Assembly: GCF_030272615.1 (NCBI RefSeq)
Contig: NC_081412.1
Location: 666,794,352-666,858,351 of the forward strand
DNA from: Cryptomeria japonica
Taxonomy: Eukaryota > Streptophyta > Pinopsida > Cupressales > Cupressaceae
Reading direction: 5' to 3'
Length of the DNA stretch: 64,000 nucleotides
In this document: positions 45,506 to 56,191 of the stretch, one piece after another
Numbering within the stretch: position 1 is the stretch's first letter
Layout: each line of letters starts with the position of its first letter
Notes under the pieces: model-generated
Told to the model about the DNA's origin: nothing
Databases searched by the model: none
What the model saw: the letters and a program-made list of their open reading frames with translations, nothing else
Program-made: the position numbers and the translations under genes

Positions 45506-46007
45506 TGTTAGGGACCAAAAGGCAACTGAGAAGGGGGGGGGGGGGGGGGTGAATCAGTTGTTAATGAATTTCAACCCAATTATAAATTACTTCAACTTAA
45601 TACTTAATATCGGTAAACCAATCTTAATGCTAGTTAACACATTAGTAGTGAATATCAATACCAGCGAAACTTAAAGCATGAAACAGAAATAGAAACAACA
45701 TCCATAACACATAACACAGAGATTTTTGACATGGAAACCCTGTAAGGGGAAAAGCCATAGTGGGAAACCTTACCCACAATCAGATGATACTACAGTAGAT
45801 AATATGTGTATACAAATGGGATTTGCACATGCAAAAAGGCCAACCGCCTAGAGCACACTGCTCAAATGGGAGTCACAATGACTACAGTAGAATGGTTAAA
45901 TCTTAGAATAATGTGCTGATTCAAAGTGCATCTGCAATGCTGGATTCAACACTAGTTTAAGCTCTGATAAACACCTTCAAACCTTCCTCTAACCTTCGAA
46001 TGATGTT
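45506..46007 (-). repeat. LTR end fragment (E/G type)
   Basis: The minus strand ends ..TGATTCACCCCC..TTCTCAGTTG..GGTCCCTAACA, the terminal box seen in LTRs of E and G. Before it lies a block with 'gacatggaaaccctg', also like LTR G. It is cut by the LTR of H near 46007. A run of 17 G (45533-45549) sits in the box. Confidence 0.6.
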
Positions 46008-47172
46008 TGTGTCGACTTGAATTTCATCCTCATAATGCTACCTGCAACAAGTTAGTTTCACAAAATACCAATGGAAATGCTACAAGAAATTCAAACTCAA
46101 CCAATAAAACTACATGAAATATATATGAAATAAAAATACTAATATTACCTTCATGATTTATGTCTCATTATGTCCTAACTCCACTGTTCCTGGTTGTAGA
46201 TGGTGTGCTCTCAGATAATGCACTGATAGCTTCCAAGATGGCATATGAAGAATGGACTGATAACTGGTAGTTAACAAATGCTATGATATGCGATACTATA
46301 TGATTATGCTATGAAAGATTATGTTAAAAGGCTAATACTATTTGCTTCAAGATTAAAACTCATGGATGCATAAGTTTTACAAATGATTTTCTTGAAAATG
46401 CACTTGAAGTATAACTCTTCAAGTCTAACTTGAAGATTAACTCTCTCAACTGAATCTCTTGATTTTATAGACCTTGAGAGGATGAAATGATGTGGCTTAG
46501 ATCAACAGTCATGATCAGATCTCAAGATTTGGATGGCTGTGAGCAATGGTGAAGGTTGAGAGAAAGGGGGAAGGAGAAGACAAGTGTCACTCATCTCACC
46601 TTGACTGGGTTGCTTCCTGAGAGAATCTAGGGATGGTTGGAGAATATTTAGGCATGATAGGACAAGTGGACTCAAGTCCTTAAGATGTAGGGGGTGTTGG
46701 AGAGAATATAAGAGATGGTTATGAAATATGTGTATGTACACAATATTCATTAAGTTTGGAGGTTGAAGATAAATGATGAATTAATATTTAAGAAATATTA
46801 ATTTCCTTAGCCACATGATGGATGAGTTGGCAAAGGGAAGATGAAGTGGAGATGGAAGGTGAGTTGGATAAGAAAGATTAAATAATTTAAGAAATCATTT
46901 AATATTTGAGACTATAGGATAGGAGAATAACCATTAAATATTAGATATTTAATTGATTGGAGGAGATAATTAAATATTAGATATTTAATTAATTAGAGGA
47001 ATATGATAGATGAATTAATTAATAAAATATTTCAATTAAATCAATTAATAGAAAGACACGAAATGAATTAAATAAATTAATCTTTTCAAATTAACTATTT
47101 AATAGAAGAATAATCATTAAATAAATATAAAATATTTATTTAATCGCTCATAGCCATTTTTATGTGTATACA
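46008..47172 (-). repeat. 3' LTR of element H
   Basis: The minus strand starts TGTATACACATAAAAATGG right after a polypurine tract. It has AT-rich TTTAATTAAT repeats, a TATA-like TATAAAAT at 46469-46462, and the 'ctcagataatgcac' box that LTR A has as 'ctcagatattgcgc'. The far end is uncertain: ..GACACA at 46008 is my best guess. Confidence 0.65.
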
Positions 47173-47186
47173 TTTTGCCCCTCTTT
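47173..47186 (-). other. Polypurine tract, element H
   Basis: AAAGAGGGGCAAAA on the minus strand, directly before the 3' LTR start. Confidence 0.8.
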
Positions 47187-50100
47187 GAAACAATTTCAAG
47201 ACAACATTGTTTCAAAGATTAAATCAAGTCTTGATAGTGTGCTTGATGAAGATAAAAATCCTGATTGTGTGCCCCAGATACTGATTTTTGGATATGGGTG
47301 AACTCACAAAGCTGGTTCCCACTTTTTGGTACATCCTGATTTTTGCTGAAATCATACATTTTTTGGAAAATATAATTATTTAAGCTTTAAGAGGTCCCAT
47401 TTGAAGTAATTAATTGAAGAGAGTTAGATCAAAGGCTCTTAGATCAAAATTTCTTGGATAGAACCTCTCTACTTCTTAATCATACTTGCAATGGAGTCTC
47501 CTTTGCATCTATCATATGTTGATAAAAAACCAACTTTACATTAGCTTTTGAGGGGTCAAACGAATTCATTTAGAAGTTTTATTTTCTTGAGGATTTAGTC
47601 CTTATTATAAGCTTTCCAAATAGTATAATTTTTAATATATTTAAGTTTATTAATATATTTTTATTTTATTTTTTATGAATGTAGGTTTTTCACCGAACAT
47701 GAACTTCTTTGTTCAATGCATTGGGAAAAATAGTAAACTAATTCAAAAAAATTCTGAAAAATATCTATGCCCTAGGTATTGATGTCTTCTTTCTAACAAA
47801 AAAAATAAAACTCAATTTTTATATATATAGAGCAAGTTATGTGTTCAAACGTACACCTATATCTAAATTATAATTAGTCAGACTTCAAAACTTAATAAAA
47901 TAAAAAATAGTCAACATATCACTATCAAACCAACTGCATGCCTTGGGTATTGATGTTACAAACCAAAATTTAAAAGAGATAACTTTTTATCATTTATAGA
48001 AAAAAATTTATACATTTTGGGATGCACATCACTCTTAAAAAATGTTGTTTCCTGTAAAAAACTACTTTTGAGGGAGATGGAAAAATCAATAAAATTTTAT
48101 TCAAAAAAATTTGAAAAAAATATATTTAGAATCTACAAAAAGGATTTTACAAATCACTAGTTTACATCATCTTCAAATTCTTAACGATTTAAAAGTTATA
48201 GGTGTCGGAAAGTGAAGGTTTTTTGCAAAATGTTCATCTAAGTGTCAAAGTTGGTCAAAAAGTGGGAACCAGTATTGTGAGTTCACCCATATTGATTTGA
48301 TGATGATGCCCCCTCAAGAGATTGTTTGTGCATTAAAGACATGGATGATCTCTTGATAGAAGAAGAATGTTAGATGAAAGATAGATGAGTGAATAGATTA
48401 CATATTGATCAGATGAATTAGATTGATAAGATTGATTGGATTGAGATCAAGTATGGTTTTAGGAAGGACACATCCTGTATAAGACAAAATATGATCAAAA
48501 CGTCTGGTTTCAGGAAAGATACATCCTGTATAAGACTTGATAGATGATCAAATGTCTAGTTTCAGGAAAGATACATCTTGCATAAGACATGATAGATGAT
48601 CAAAACATCTGGTTTCAGGAAAGATACATCCTGTATAAGACTTGATAGATGATAGTTGAATGAATGATGAAGATATTAAATTGAAGAATGGTTCCATTGG
48701 ATGATGATGCTAGTGCAGGTGTTGCAGGTGATCTAGGTGTTAGACCCACAGGCTCGAGAGGCCCTCATGATTCTTGACTTGATTTGTATTGATGGGACTT
48801 TGTAAATTATTGATTATTTTTGTGATATCATTGTATACTTAGACTTTTATTGTTTTATGATGATATGCAGACATGGACCCTATATGATGATGATATTTAT
48901 TATGTTACTCTATTTGATGATGATGCTTTATATGATGATTATATGGATGCATGATTAGATAGATAATGATATTTATGCATGGTATTCTTTTTGATGATGA
49001 TGCTTCATATGATGATGCAATGATAAATGCTTTTGTTGATTTTCAATTTTGATGATCTTGGATGCAAATGAAAATGATTACTAACTTAAATGATATGTAA
49101 ATGATGCAAATACAAATGATCTATATGGAAATGCAAATGAAAGATTGCTTTAATTCTTATGATGATGTAATGCAATGATCTACATGAAATATTTTTTATT
49201 TTTATATGTAATGTTTATGAATCTAAGTGCAAAGATGCAACTAAATGATCATTAATGGAATGATAATGCAAATAATAATGATGATACACTATATGATGAA
49301 TGAAATGCACTTAATTGAATGCAAATTAATGCAATGATTTAAATGCAACAAAATGAAATGGATGATGATTAAAATGATTCTAAAAATGAATGCACCTACA
49401 ATGATTAAATGCAAATTGTTTTTGTTTGTCCAGTATACTCAATCTTTATTTATGACCGTTGATCTTTTAATGAAATGATATGCTTATAATGCAACTCACA
49501 ATTAATGCTTATAATGTAGATGAATAATGAGCTAATGAAATGGTCTAACTAAAATGATACTGCCATTCTTCATATGTTATCTTGTAACAGTGCTTGATTT
49601 CATCATTGAGCTTTATATTGTTGTAAGAAAATACAAGCAACTTGACATAAAGATTCAAGATGACCTAAGTATTTCTTACATGGATTTTGATATAGCAAGT
49701 TGATACAAGAAACTTGATATAATGGATCAAGTTGACTTGAGTATTGCTTGCAGAATAGACAAGGATTATCCCCTTTCATGCATGACTTGGAATGTCCTCC
49801 TTGATCTTTTGTTGATCATATCCTGAGACAAGTTCATATCATAGTAAGAGATAAACCACATACAACAATCAAAGAAAAATAATCATGCCCCATCATAGCT
49901 TCTCTAGTCATGGACATCCTTGAGTCGCATAGAGTACATGATTAGCAATAAAATCAAGATATAAACACTAAATCTTGCATGTCATTCACATGTTCTTATG
50001 GTCATTAACTGATATAATCATCTTGATGAATGATCTTTAGATAATCCTTTATTACTTGCTGATCGATTCTTCGGTTTCTTGAGTTTCACGATTTAGTTAT

Positions 50101-50697
50101 TAATGAAATGCCTTGATTTTTGTTGTGTTATTGCTCGTTATCTGTTTCAAAATCCTAGGTGTTTTTGGTATTTCTAAGTTTTTCGAATGTTTTGGATTTT
50201 TCAGAGATTTAAGAGATCCCCTTAGCAAAAGGAATTTGGATTTTTCCCCTAGTGGAAATAAAATTATTATGGATGTATGAATTGATCAAGATCCAAACCA
50301 TGGTGGGATACAAATGCAGATATTATTGATTTTGATAAAATCTAGGACAATGACTATGACAAGTATGTCAAAGATTGTTAACTATTGGTAAGCTGCATAT
50401 TTCTTGCTAAATGGTTCAGAGCAATTGATGCAAAAGATGGAAGATGGAATGGATAAGGTAAGATAGATGGAAGTGATAGATGGGATAGGATGGAATGGAT
50501 AGGTGCACAAAGTGATCTCATAGATGGAGGAACTTACTTCTTAGATAACGCCTATTTACCAAGTTTTCACTATCTAAATTTATTGTATTTTTTTTTTGTT
50601 GTTTATAATTTGTAGGGATTTTCTTGCTTTTCTAATTTTTACTGATTTCTTCAAGACTTTATATGCTTTTTATTCATTGATTTTTAGGACTTTATAT
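47187..50697 (-). other. 3' non-coding region of element H
   Basis: About 3.5 kb between the integrase stop and the LTR, without a credible gene. It includes a four-copy tandem repeat (48455-48659) and a stretch rich in 'atgatgatgc' and 'aaatgatgcaaatg' words (48830-49420). Long non-coding 3' regions are known in Tat-like elements. Confidence 0.6.
48455..48659. repeat. Tandem repeat, about 52 bp by four
   Basis: Units start at about 48455, 48506, 48558 and 48611 with 'ggtttcaggaaagatacatc' and end with 'gatagatgatcaaa'. Copies differ by a few bases. The first is the most diverged. Confidence 0.85.
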
Positions 50698-51971
50698 CTC
50701 AAGCATATAATTTCTTGAGATGGATAGAATTGATAGGTTCATTAAACCAATCACCTTCAGGGGTAGATAACTTGTATGCTCCTGATCCATATGTCGCTAT
50801 TATGACAAAATGCACGGCTCAACTCTGTGGTTATAGCTTCTTTCCATTCTTTGTTGATATACTTTCAAATGATCTATTGCATTTTGGCGACATTCTTGAA
50901 TTAGTTCTAGTTCCTGGAGTCAAGAGACTCTTTGTTCTTCCTTTGGTATAAGACCTTGCAAGGATACTCATAGAGAAGGTATCTCTACTTCTATAGGTAA
51001 TATGGGTTTTCCCCTGTTGGAGTGTGGATGCTAGTTTGGTATGCCCAAAGAGAAGGATTTAGCTGAACGTGCCAGTCTTTTCCAGCTTCATTGACTGTTT
51101 TCTTCAAGATTTTCAAGATAGTCTTGTTTGATGCCTCAACTTGACCATTTCCCCGTGGATAATATGGAGTAGAAAACCTATGTTGGATATGAAATTATTC
51201 ACATAGCTCCTTCACATCTTGATTTTTAAATGGTCTTCCATTATCAGTGATAATGGTCATAGGAACTCCATAGTGACAGATTATATAATTCAAAATAAAT
51301 GATGATATTTGTTTTCCTACCCCCGTTGTTAAAGGCACCGCTTCAATCCATTTAGTAAAATATTTAGTAGCTATCAAAATAAATTTATGTCCATTAGAAG
51401 ATGAGGGATTTATCTTTCCTACCAAATCAAGGCCCCATTGTGAAAATGGCCATGATCTTGTTATAGGATATAACTCTTGTGCTGGTACATGAATGAGATT
51501 CCCATGGATCTGAAATTGTTAGCATTTTATAGCATATGTGAATGAAACTCTCTCCATACTAGGCCAAAAGTAACCCATATGAAGAATTTTGTTAGCCAAT
51601 GTTAAACCACTTGAGTGTGTGCCACAAATATCTGCATGAACTTTGTTAAGAACTTTCTCAGATTCTTCTTGTTCAAGACATCTTAACAAAGTACTATCTA
51701 GACCACACCTATATAGGATATTAGAAATTATAGTATAGCGAGAGGATAGGCGGATAAAATTCCTTCTCTGATTACGAGATAAGTCTAGAGGAAGGATATG
51801 TTCTTTTAAATACTGATAAGTTTGACCGTATGAGGATTGACTGGTTCCTGATAAATGGCAAATTCGGTAGGTATGCTGGGATTGAATGGTAGGGGTTAAG
51901 ATATCCTCCACGAGAAATTCATAACATTGTTGATTCTCCTTATTTTGCAAGAGCAGTGCTATTTTAGCCAT
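50698..51971 (-). pseudogene. Integrase of element H
   Basis: From 51971 the N-terminal region leads to the zinc-binding part (VHADICGTHSSG, then FWPSMERVSF...C). The catalytic core has GLDLVGKI (first Asp), HYGVPMTIITDNG (second Asp) and GQVEASNKTILKIL (catalytic Glu), so D, D and E are all present. The C-terminal end near 50700 reads GSGAYKLSTPEGDW...NSIHLKKLYA then a stop, typical of gypsy pol ends. Stops near 51190 and 51000 break the frame. It would insert element cDNA into the genome. Confidence 0.88.
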
Positions 51972-52340
51972 TGCATCTGCTGCTTTATTCTCATTTCTTG
52001 GAATCTAGGTGAATGATATTTCTTTAAAGTGTCCTTTAAATCCCTCTATCAGTTGTTTGTATGGAATAAACTTATCATCCTTTGTTTGATGTTCATCATT
52101 TATTTGATTGATGATAAGTTGTGAATCACCATAGACATGTAGTTCTTTGACGTTCCATTCAATGGCCATTTTAAGCCCAATAGCCAATGCTTCCTACTCT
52201 GCAGTATTATTAGTGCATGGAAACCGCAGTCTATATGATTTGGGAATTGTGTGTCCTTGAGGTGTGATGAAAAAGATGCCTACGCCTGATCCATATTGTG
52301 TATAAGAACCATCAAAGTACAATTCCCAAAAGTTTTTACT
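51972..52340 (-). pseudogene. Second (archaeal-type) RNase H of element H
   Basis: It reads WELYFDGSYTQYGSGVGIFF (Asp), AE at the end of the upstream block with ALAIGLKMAIEW (Glu), VYGDSQLIINQI (Asp) and ADAMAKIAL (Asp): the D-E-D-D set. This additional RNase H after the gypsy RNase H is the hallmark of Tat elements (established knowledge). A stop near 52191 and another near 52003 interrupt it. Confidence 0.82.
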
Positions 52341-52829
52341 TACTACCAAGATATCTGCATCATGAAATTCGATGTGCAAAGGCCTATTATTTTGTAAAGG
52401 TGCATCAACCAATTGATTTATGATGACTTGTCCCTTGATAGATTTTCGGTCAACATACTCTATATCAAATTCACTCAGTATCATAACCCATTTGGCTAGT
52501 CTCCCTATCAATGTTGACTTGCTCAACAAATATTTGAGAGGATCTATCTTTTCTATTAGTTTCATAGAATAAATCAACATATAATGTTGCAGCTTTTGAG
52601 TTGCAAATACAACTACTAGACATGTCTTTTCTATTGAGGAATAATTTAATTCATAGCCAACAAGCGTTCTACTGATATAATAAACTACTCTTCCTTTTCC
52701 TTCATCATCATGTTGAGCTAGGAGGGCTCCTAATGATACATTTGTTGTTGAGATATAGAGCAACAATGGTTTCCCTTTGGTTCGTGATATCAGTACTGGA
52801 GGACTCATAAGATATTCTTTTATTTGCAA
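52341..52829 (-). pseudogene. RNase H (gypsy type) and tether, element H
   Basis: The block has KPLLLYISTTNVSLGALLAQ, VVYYISRTLVGYELNYSSIE, KLQHYMLIYSMKLI and LAKWVMILSEFDIEYVD, the standard RNase H region after RT in plant gypsy elements. The first catalytic Asp position is not Asp (YISTT), as is usual in elements where the second RNase H has taken over. It runs in the same frame into the second RNase H. Confidence 0.82.
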
Positions 52830-53039
52830 AAAATCTTCTTCACATTTTAGATCCCATTTGAATGGAATATTTTTATGTAGAAGATGGGTGAATGGAAGAC
52901 ATCTATCTACTAACTAAGAAACAAATCTCCTGATTGATTGCAATCTTCCTTGTAAAGATCGCAATTGACTTATGTTCCTAGGTGACTCCATTTCCATGAT
53001 AGCTTTGACTTTTTCAGGATTTACTTCAATTCCATGGGC

Positions 53040-53700
53040 TCATATAATGTAGCCAAGGAGTTTTCCAGAGGTTACCCCAAATGCACATTTTTTTGGATTT
53101 AATCTCAATTGATATCTTTCTATCCTATCAAAAATCTTGCTTAAAATGTTCAAATGTTCTTGTCTTGTATGAGATTTTGCAAGTATGTCATCGACATAAT
53201 CTTCCATAAATGTGTGCATCGTATCATGGAAAATTGTCATCATAGCCCTTTGATAAGTCGCTCCTGCATTCTTAAGCTCAAATGGCATAACATTCCAGCA
53301 ATATGTTCCCCATGCACAGGTGAAAGCTTTCTTTTCTTGATCTTTAGGTACAATTATTATTTGATTATATCCTGAGAAGCCATCCATTAAGCCCTGCTGA
53401 CAAGTCCACTATGATATCAATGTTTGGTAGCGGGAAATCATCTTTTGGACATGCTTTATTTAGATCTCTGAAATCTGTACAGACTCTTATGCTTTTATCT
53501 GGTTTTGATACTGGTAAAATACTTGAAACCCATTTTGGCTAAGCAACAGGTCTTATAAAACCTACTTCTAATAGTTTCTTTAGCTCGATTTTTATAAGAA
53601 GAGAAATGTGCGGATGCAACTTTCTGAGCTTTTGCTTAACTAATTTTGCTTTAAATCCACATTAAGATGATGCATGATAAGATCTGGATTAAGTCCTGGC
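53040..53700 (-). pseudogene. Reverse transcriptase of element H
   Basis: 53387-53040 is open and has MDGFSGYNQIIIVPKDQEK (motif A Asp), YCWNVMPFELKNAGATYQRA, the catalytic YVDD in FMEDYVDDILAKS, and KKCAFGVTSGKLLGYI. Fingers (53700-53390) are present with stops and a small deletion just before motif A. Downstream 53037-52832 holds GRLQSIRRFVS, as in A. Confidence 0.88.
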
Positions 53701-53707
53701 ATATAAT

Positions 53708-54869
53708 TTATTTTCCTTTGCTTAAAGAATTCCATGTATTCTTTCCTCTCTGTTTCTGATAATGAAGTATTTTAGGATCCTTTGATGTACCAATGTTTCC
53801 AGCTTTTATTGGTTCTATCAGGATAGCAGATCTCTCTTGAAAATATGCAGGAAGAATATCAAACTTTCCATCTTCTGGTGCCTCAAAGAGGTTTTCACCA
53901 TCAAATACGTCCTTTGTTTTCTCTTTTAATTGATCTAGTGTTGCCATGAAATGGTTTTCAACAATAGGTCTCTTTCCTTTTGCTTTCACGACTAGAAAGT
54001 TTGGCATTCTCTTGACTACAAGAAACATTACTTAATTCTGCAATGGAAGATATCTTAGGTGGGATGGGTTCAACTACGTTAAGGTATATGGCTAAGTCAT
54101 GATCATTGGAAAAGACATTCATTCAGGGTTGTCTAAATTATCCCAATCAATTAGTTCAGGATGAAGAAGGGGTAAATCATAATCACTGTCATCATTAGGT
54201 GTTTCAACGTTCATGACATAATGAACATAACTTGGCATAGAATAGGTACTGTCATAGATTAAATGATTTTTAGAATTGTCTTTCTCAAGCGTCTCTGAAT
54301 TAGTTCTAACAAAATCAATATTATCATTTTGTAGTTCACACTCAAGTGGTTCTTCAACTGACGTTTGTCTCTTAAATGAATGGACTATATCAACACACAC
54401 ATCTTTAATACTATAAATTCCTTCTTGATAGACCTCATTTGCATTTTGGAGTTGACATACTTGTGTACATGATAAAGAGGATTCGTTTACTAGATTTTGT
54501 CTCCTTTCAAACTCAACTTCTTCTGGACTAATGGTCAATCCAACTTGACTATCTCTTAATTCTTCTATGGTTCTGCCACATTAGGATACATATTGTTGCT
54601 CTTTTGATGATAATCTTGTATTTCTAGATGCTTGATCTATACTTGTTTGTACTTCTTGTGGTATTACTTCTTTGTCTTTGTCATTCCCTTTTCTTTTTGC
54701 ATACACCTCTTTTCTCTGAATTCTGATTTTTTCTTGTCTTCTTTCTAACTCCATCTTTTGTTTTGTAATAGACAAGTCTTCTTTCATGATAGCTGCTTGG
54801 TCTTCATTGTGTTCCTTACTTGATGTAGTAGATAAGACATCTAGACCCCATTCATACTCATTTGAATCT
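53708..54869 (-). pseudogene. Acidic linker before RT, element H
   Basis: Blocks 54787-54581, 54538-54119 and 54028-53708 hold Glu/Lys-rich and Asp-rich sequence with DSNEYEWG near 54860, YDLPLLHPELIDWDNLD near 54150 and PAYFQERSAILIEP near 53840. Counterparts in D are DSNDYEWG, DLIDWDEPVT and PEQYQERSPILIEP. No fold is recognised. Confidence 0.65.
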
Positions 54870-55598
54870 TGTAGACACCTAAAATTGTCATGTCTAATTA
54901 AATAAATATTTTATTTATTTAATTACTTTAGCTTAATTCTTCTATTAATTAAATAAATCTTTATTTATTTAATTAATTCATTTATCCTCTTCTAGCCTTG
55001 TTTCTCATTTAAATAAATACATTTATTTATTTAAATTACCCTTTTTCCTAAATTAAATAAATATCTTATTTATTTAATTGATCCCACTTCTTCTATTAAT
55101 TAAATAAATCTTTATTTATTTAATTAATTCATTAGCCTTTTCTACCCATGACACATGTCATACATCTCTTAATTCCTACACTACCTACACCTTTTATTAT
55201 TTTATTATTTTCTCTACCTACCCTCTAATCATAGCCGACCTCTTTTACACCTCTCAATCTTATCCCTCCATTTCATATAGTGTCTTCTATATAAGGAGAC
55301 TCTTTCTTCATTATCAGACCCCCCGAACTACTTGATCAATTGACTACACTACGCTTTGCACTTTCATATGCGATCCTACTTGCAACCACATTCCATTCTT
55401 TATTGAGCTCTTGTGCACATAAAATATGAGAGCAAATATATCAAGCAAGATCAATGGAGATAGGAAGAATGGAGATCCAAACCCTATTAGACATGTGATG
55501 GTATAATCTTTGTGATTTCATTTGATTTGCATTGTCTTAGGTAATCTTCATATGTTATGGTGGATCTTTGTTGTTGTTAGGCTAGGGTTTGGTGGTTG
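54870..55598 (+). repeat. Solo LTR inserted in element H
   Basis: Starts TGTAGACACCTAAAATTG and ends ..GGTTTGGTGGTTG. The last CA has probably decayed. AATCT borders it at 54865-54869 and 55599-55603 as a TSD. The first 280 bases are AT-rich 'attaaataaat' repeats, as in LTRs A and D. TATA is at 55287. It lies between the G-patch and linker codons of H. Confidence 0.68.
55287..55296 (+). promoter_or_regulatory. TATA box of the solo LTR
   Basis: CTATATAAGG, about 300 bases before the LTR end. Confidence 0.5.
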
Positions 55599-55804
55599 AA
55601 TCTATTTAGTCTTTCAATATTGTTATTGTTGTTATCCATTTTCACCATATACAAATTTATCTCTGAATCATGATCTAGGACTACTCCACTATACCATACA
55701 GGAATGTTGCATGGTGCAAAAAGTTCTCTGATTTCTGTCATCTCTATTTTTATTGCTTCTGGAATATCTTGTTCAGATTTTGCATTTGTTTGTATTTTCA
55801 GAAC

Positions 55805-56191
55805 TTATTGACAAGATTTTTCTTTACCTTGGATGGTAATCTCCTCTTCTTTCTTTTCATGTTCTTCTTGCTTCTTTTGTTTATTGGTTACTGTTCCGGC
55901 CACTTGAGATATCTTTTCTTGCCAATTTTCTTCTTTAAAAACTGATTTCTTTTTCCATTTGTGTTGTTGATGATTATGTTGCCTTTGATTAGATTTTAGA
56001 TATCCAAGCCTGGATTTATCTTCTTTGGATTGCGAGTGTGGACAAATAGGTTCTAAAATACCTTGATGTCGCTTACCAATTGGTCCTTTTCCTTCATATT
56101 TTTGCATGATTTCATAACCTTTGCCATATTGTTTTATGGGAATATTGACTTCTGCTGCTATTGCTATAGTTTTATCTTCATCCTTGTACAA
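55805..56191 (-). CDS. G-patch-like domain, element H
   Basis: Open for 128 codons: YKDEDKTIAIAAEV, then QYGKGYEIMQKYEGKG, PIGKRHQGILEPICP and SRLGYLK. This fits the G-patch pattern (G.G...L/M..., GxG/IG, QGI..P, GLGY). A Lys/Glu-rich tail (EEHEKKEEEITIQGKEK) follows. It overlaps the end of the gag/protease block by 28 bases in another frame, which suggests a frameshift. The copy is intact over the domain. The role is inferred to be in RNA handling. Confidence 0.75.
   Translation of the reverse strand: MYKDEDKTIAIAAEVNIPIKQYGKGYEIMQKYEGKGPIGKRHQGILEPICPHSQSKEDKSRLGYLKSNQRQHNHQQHKWKKKSVFKEENWQEKISQVAGTVTNKQKKQEEHEKKEEEITIQGKEKSCQ

Noticed and set aside
45533-45549. Run of 17 G as a possible assembly artefact or quadruplex element
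   Set aside because: It sits in the C-rich terminal box of an LTR that is C-rich in E and G too. Its exact length may be a sequencing artefact, so no claim is made.
45506-47172. One single solo LTR of 1.66 kb with TG..CA ends
   Set aside because: The five flanking bases do not match (GCTAG and TTTTG), and the two halves resemble different LTR families. Two adjoining LTR pieces fit better.
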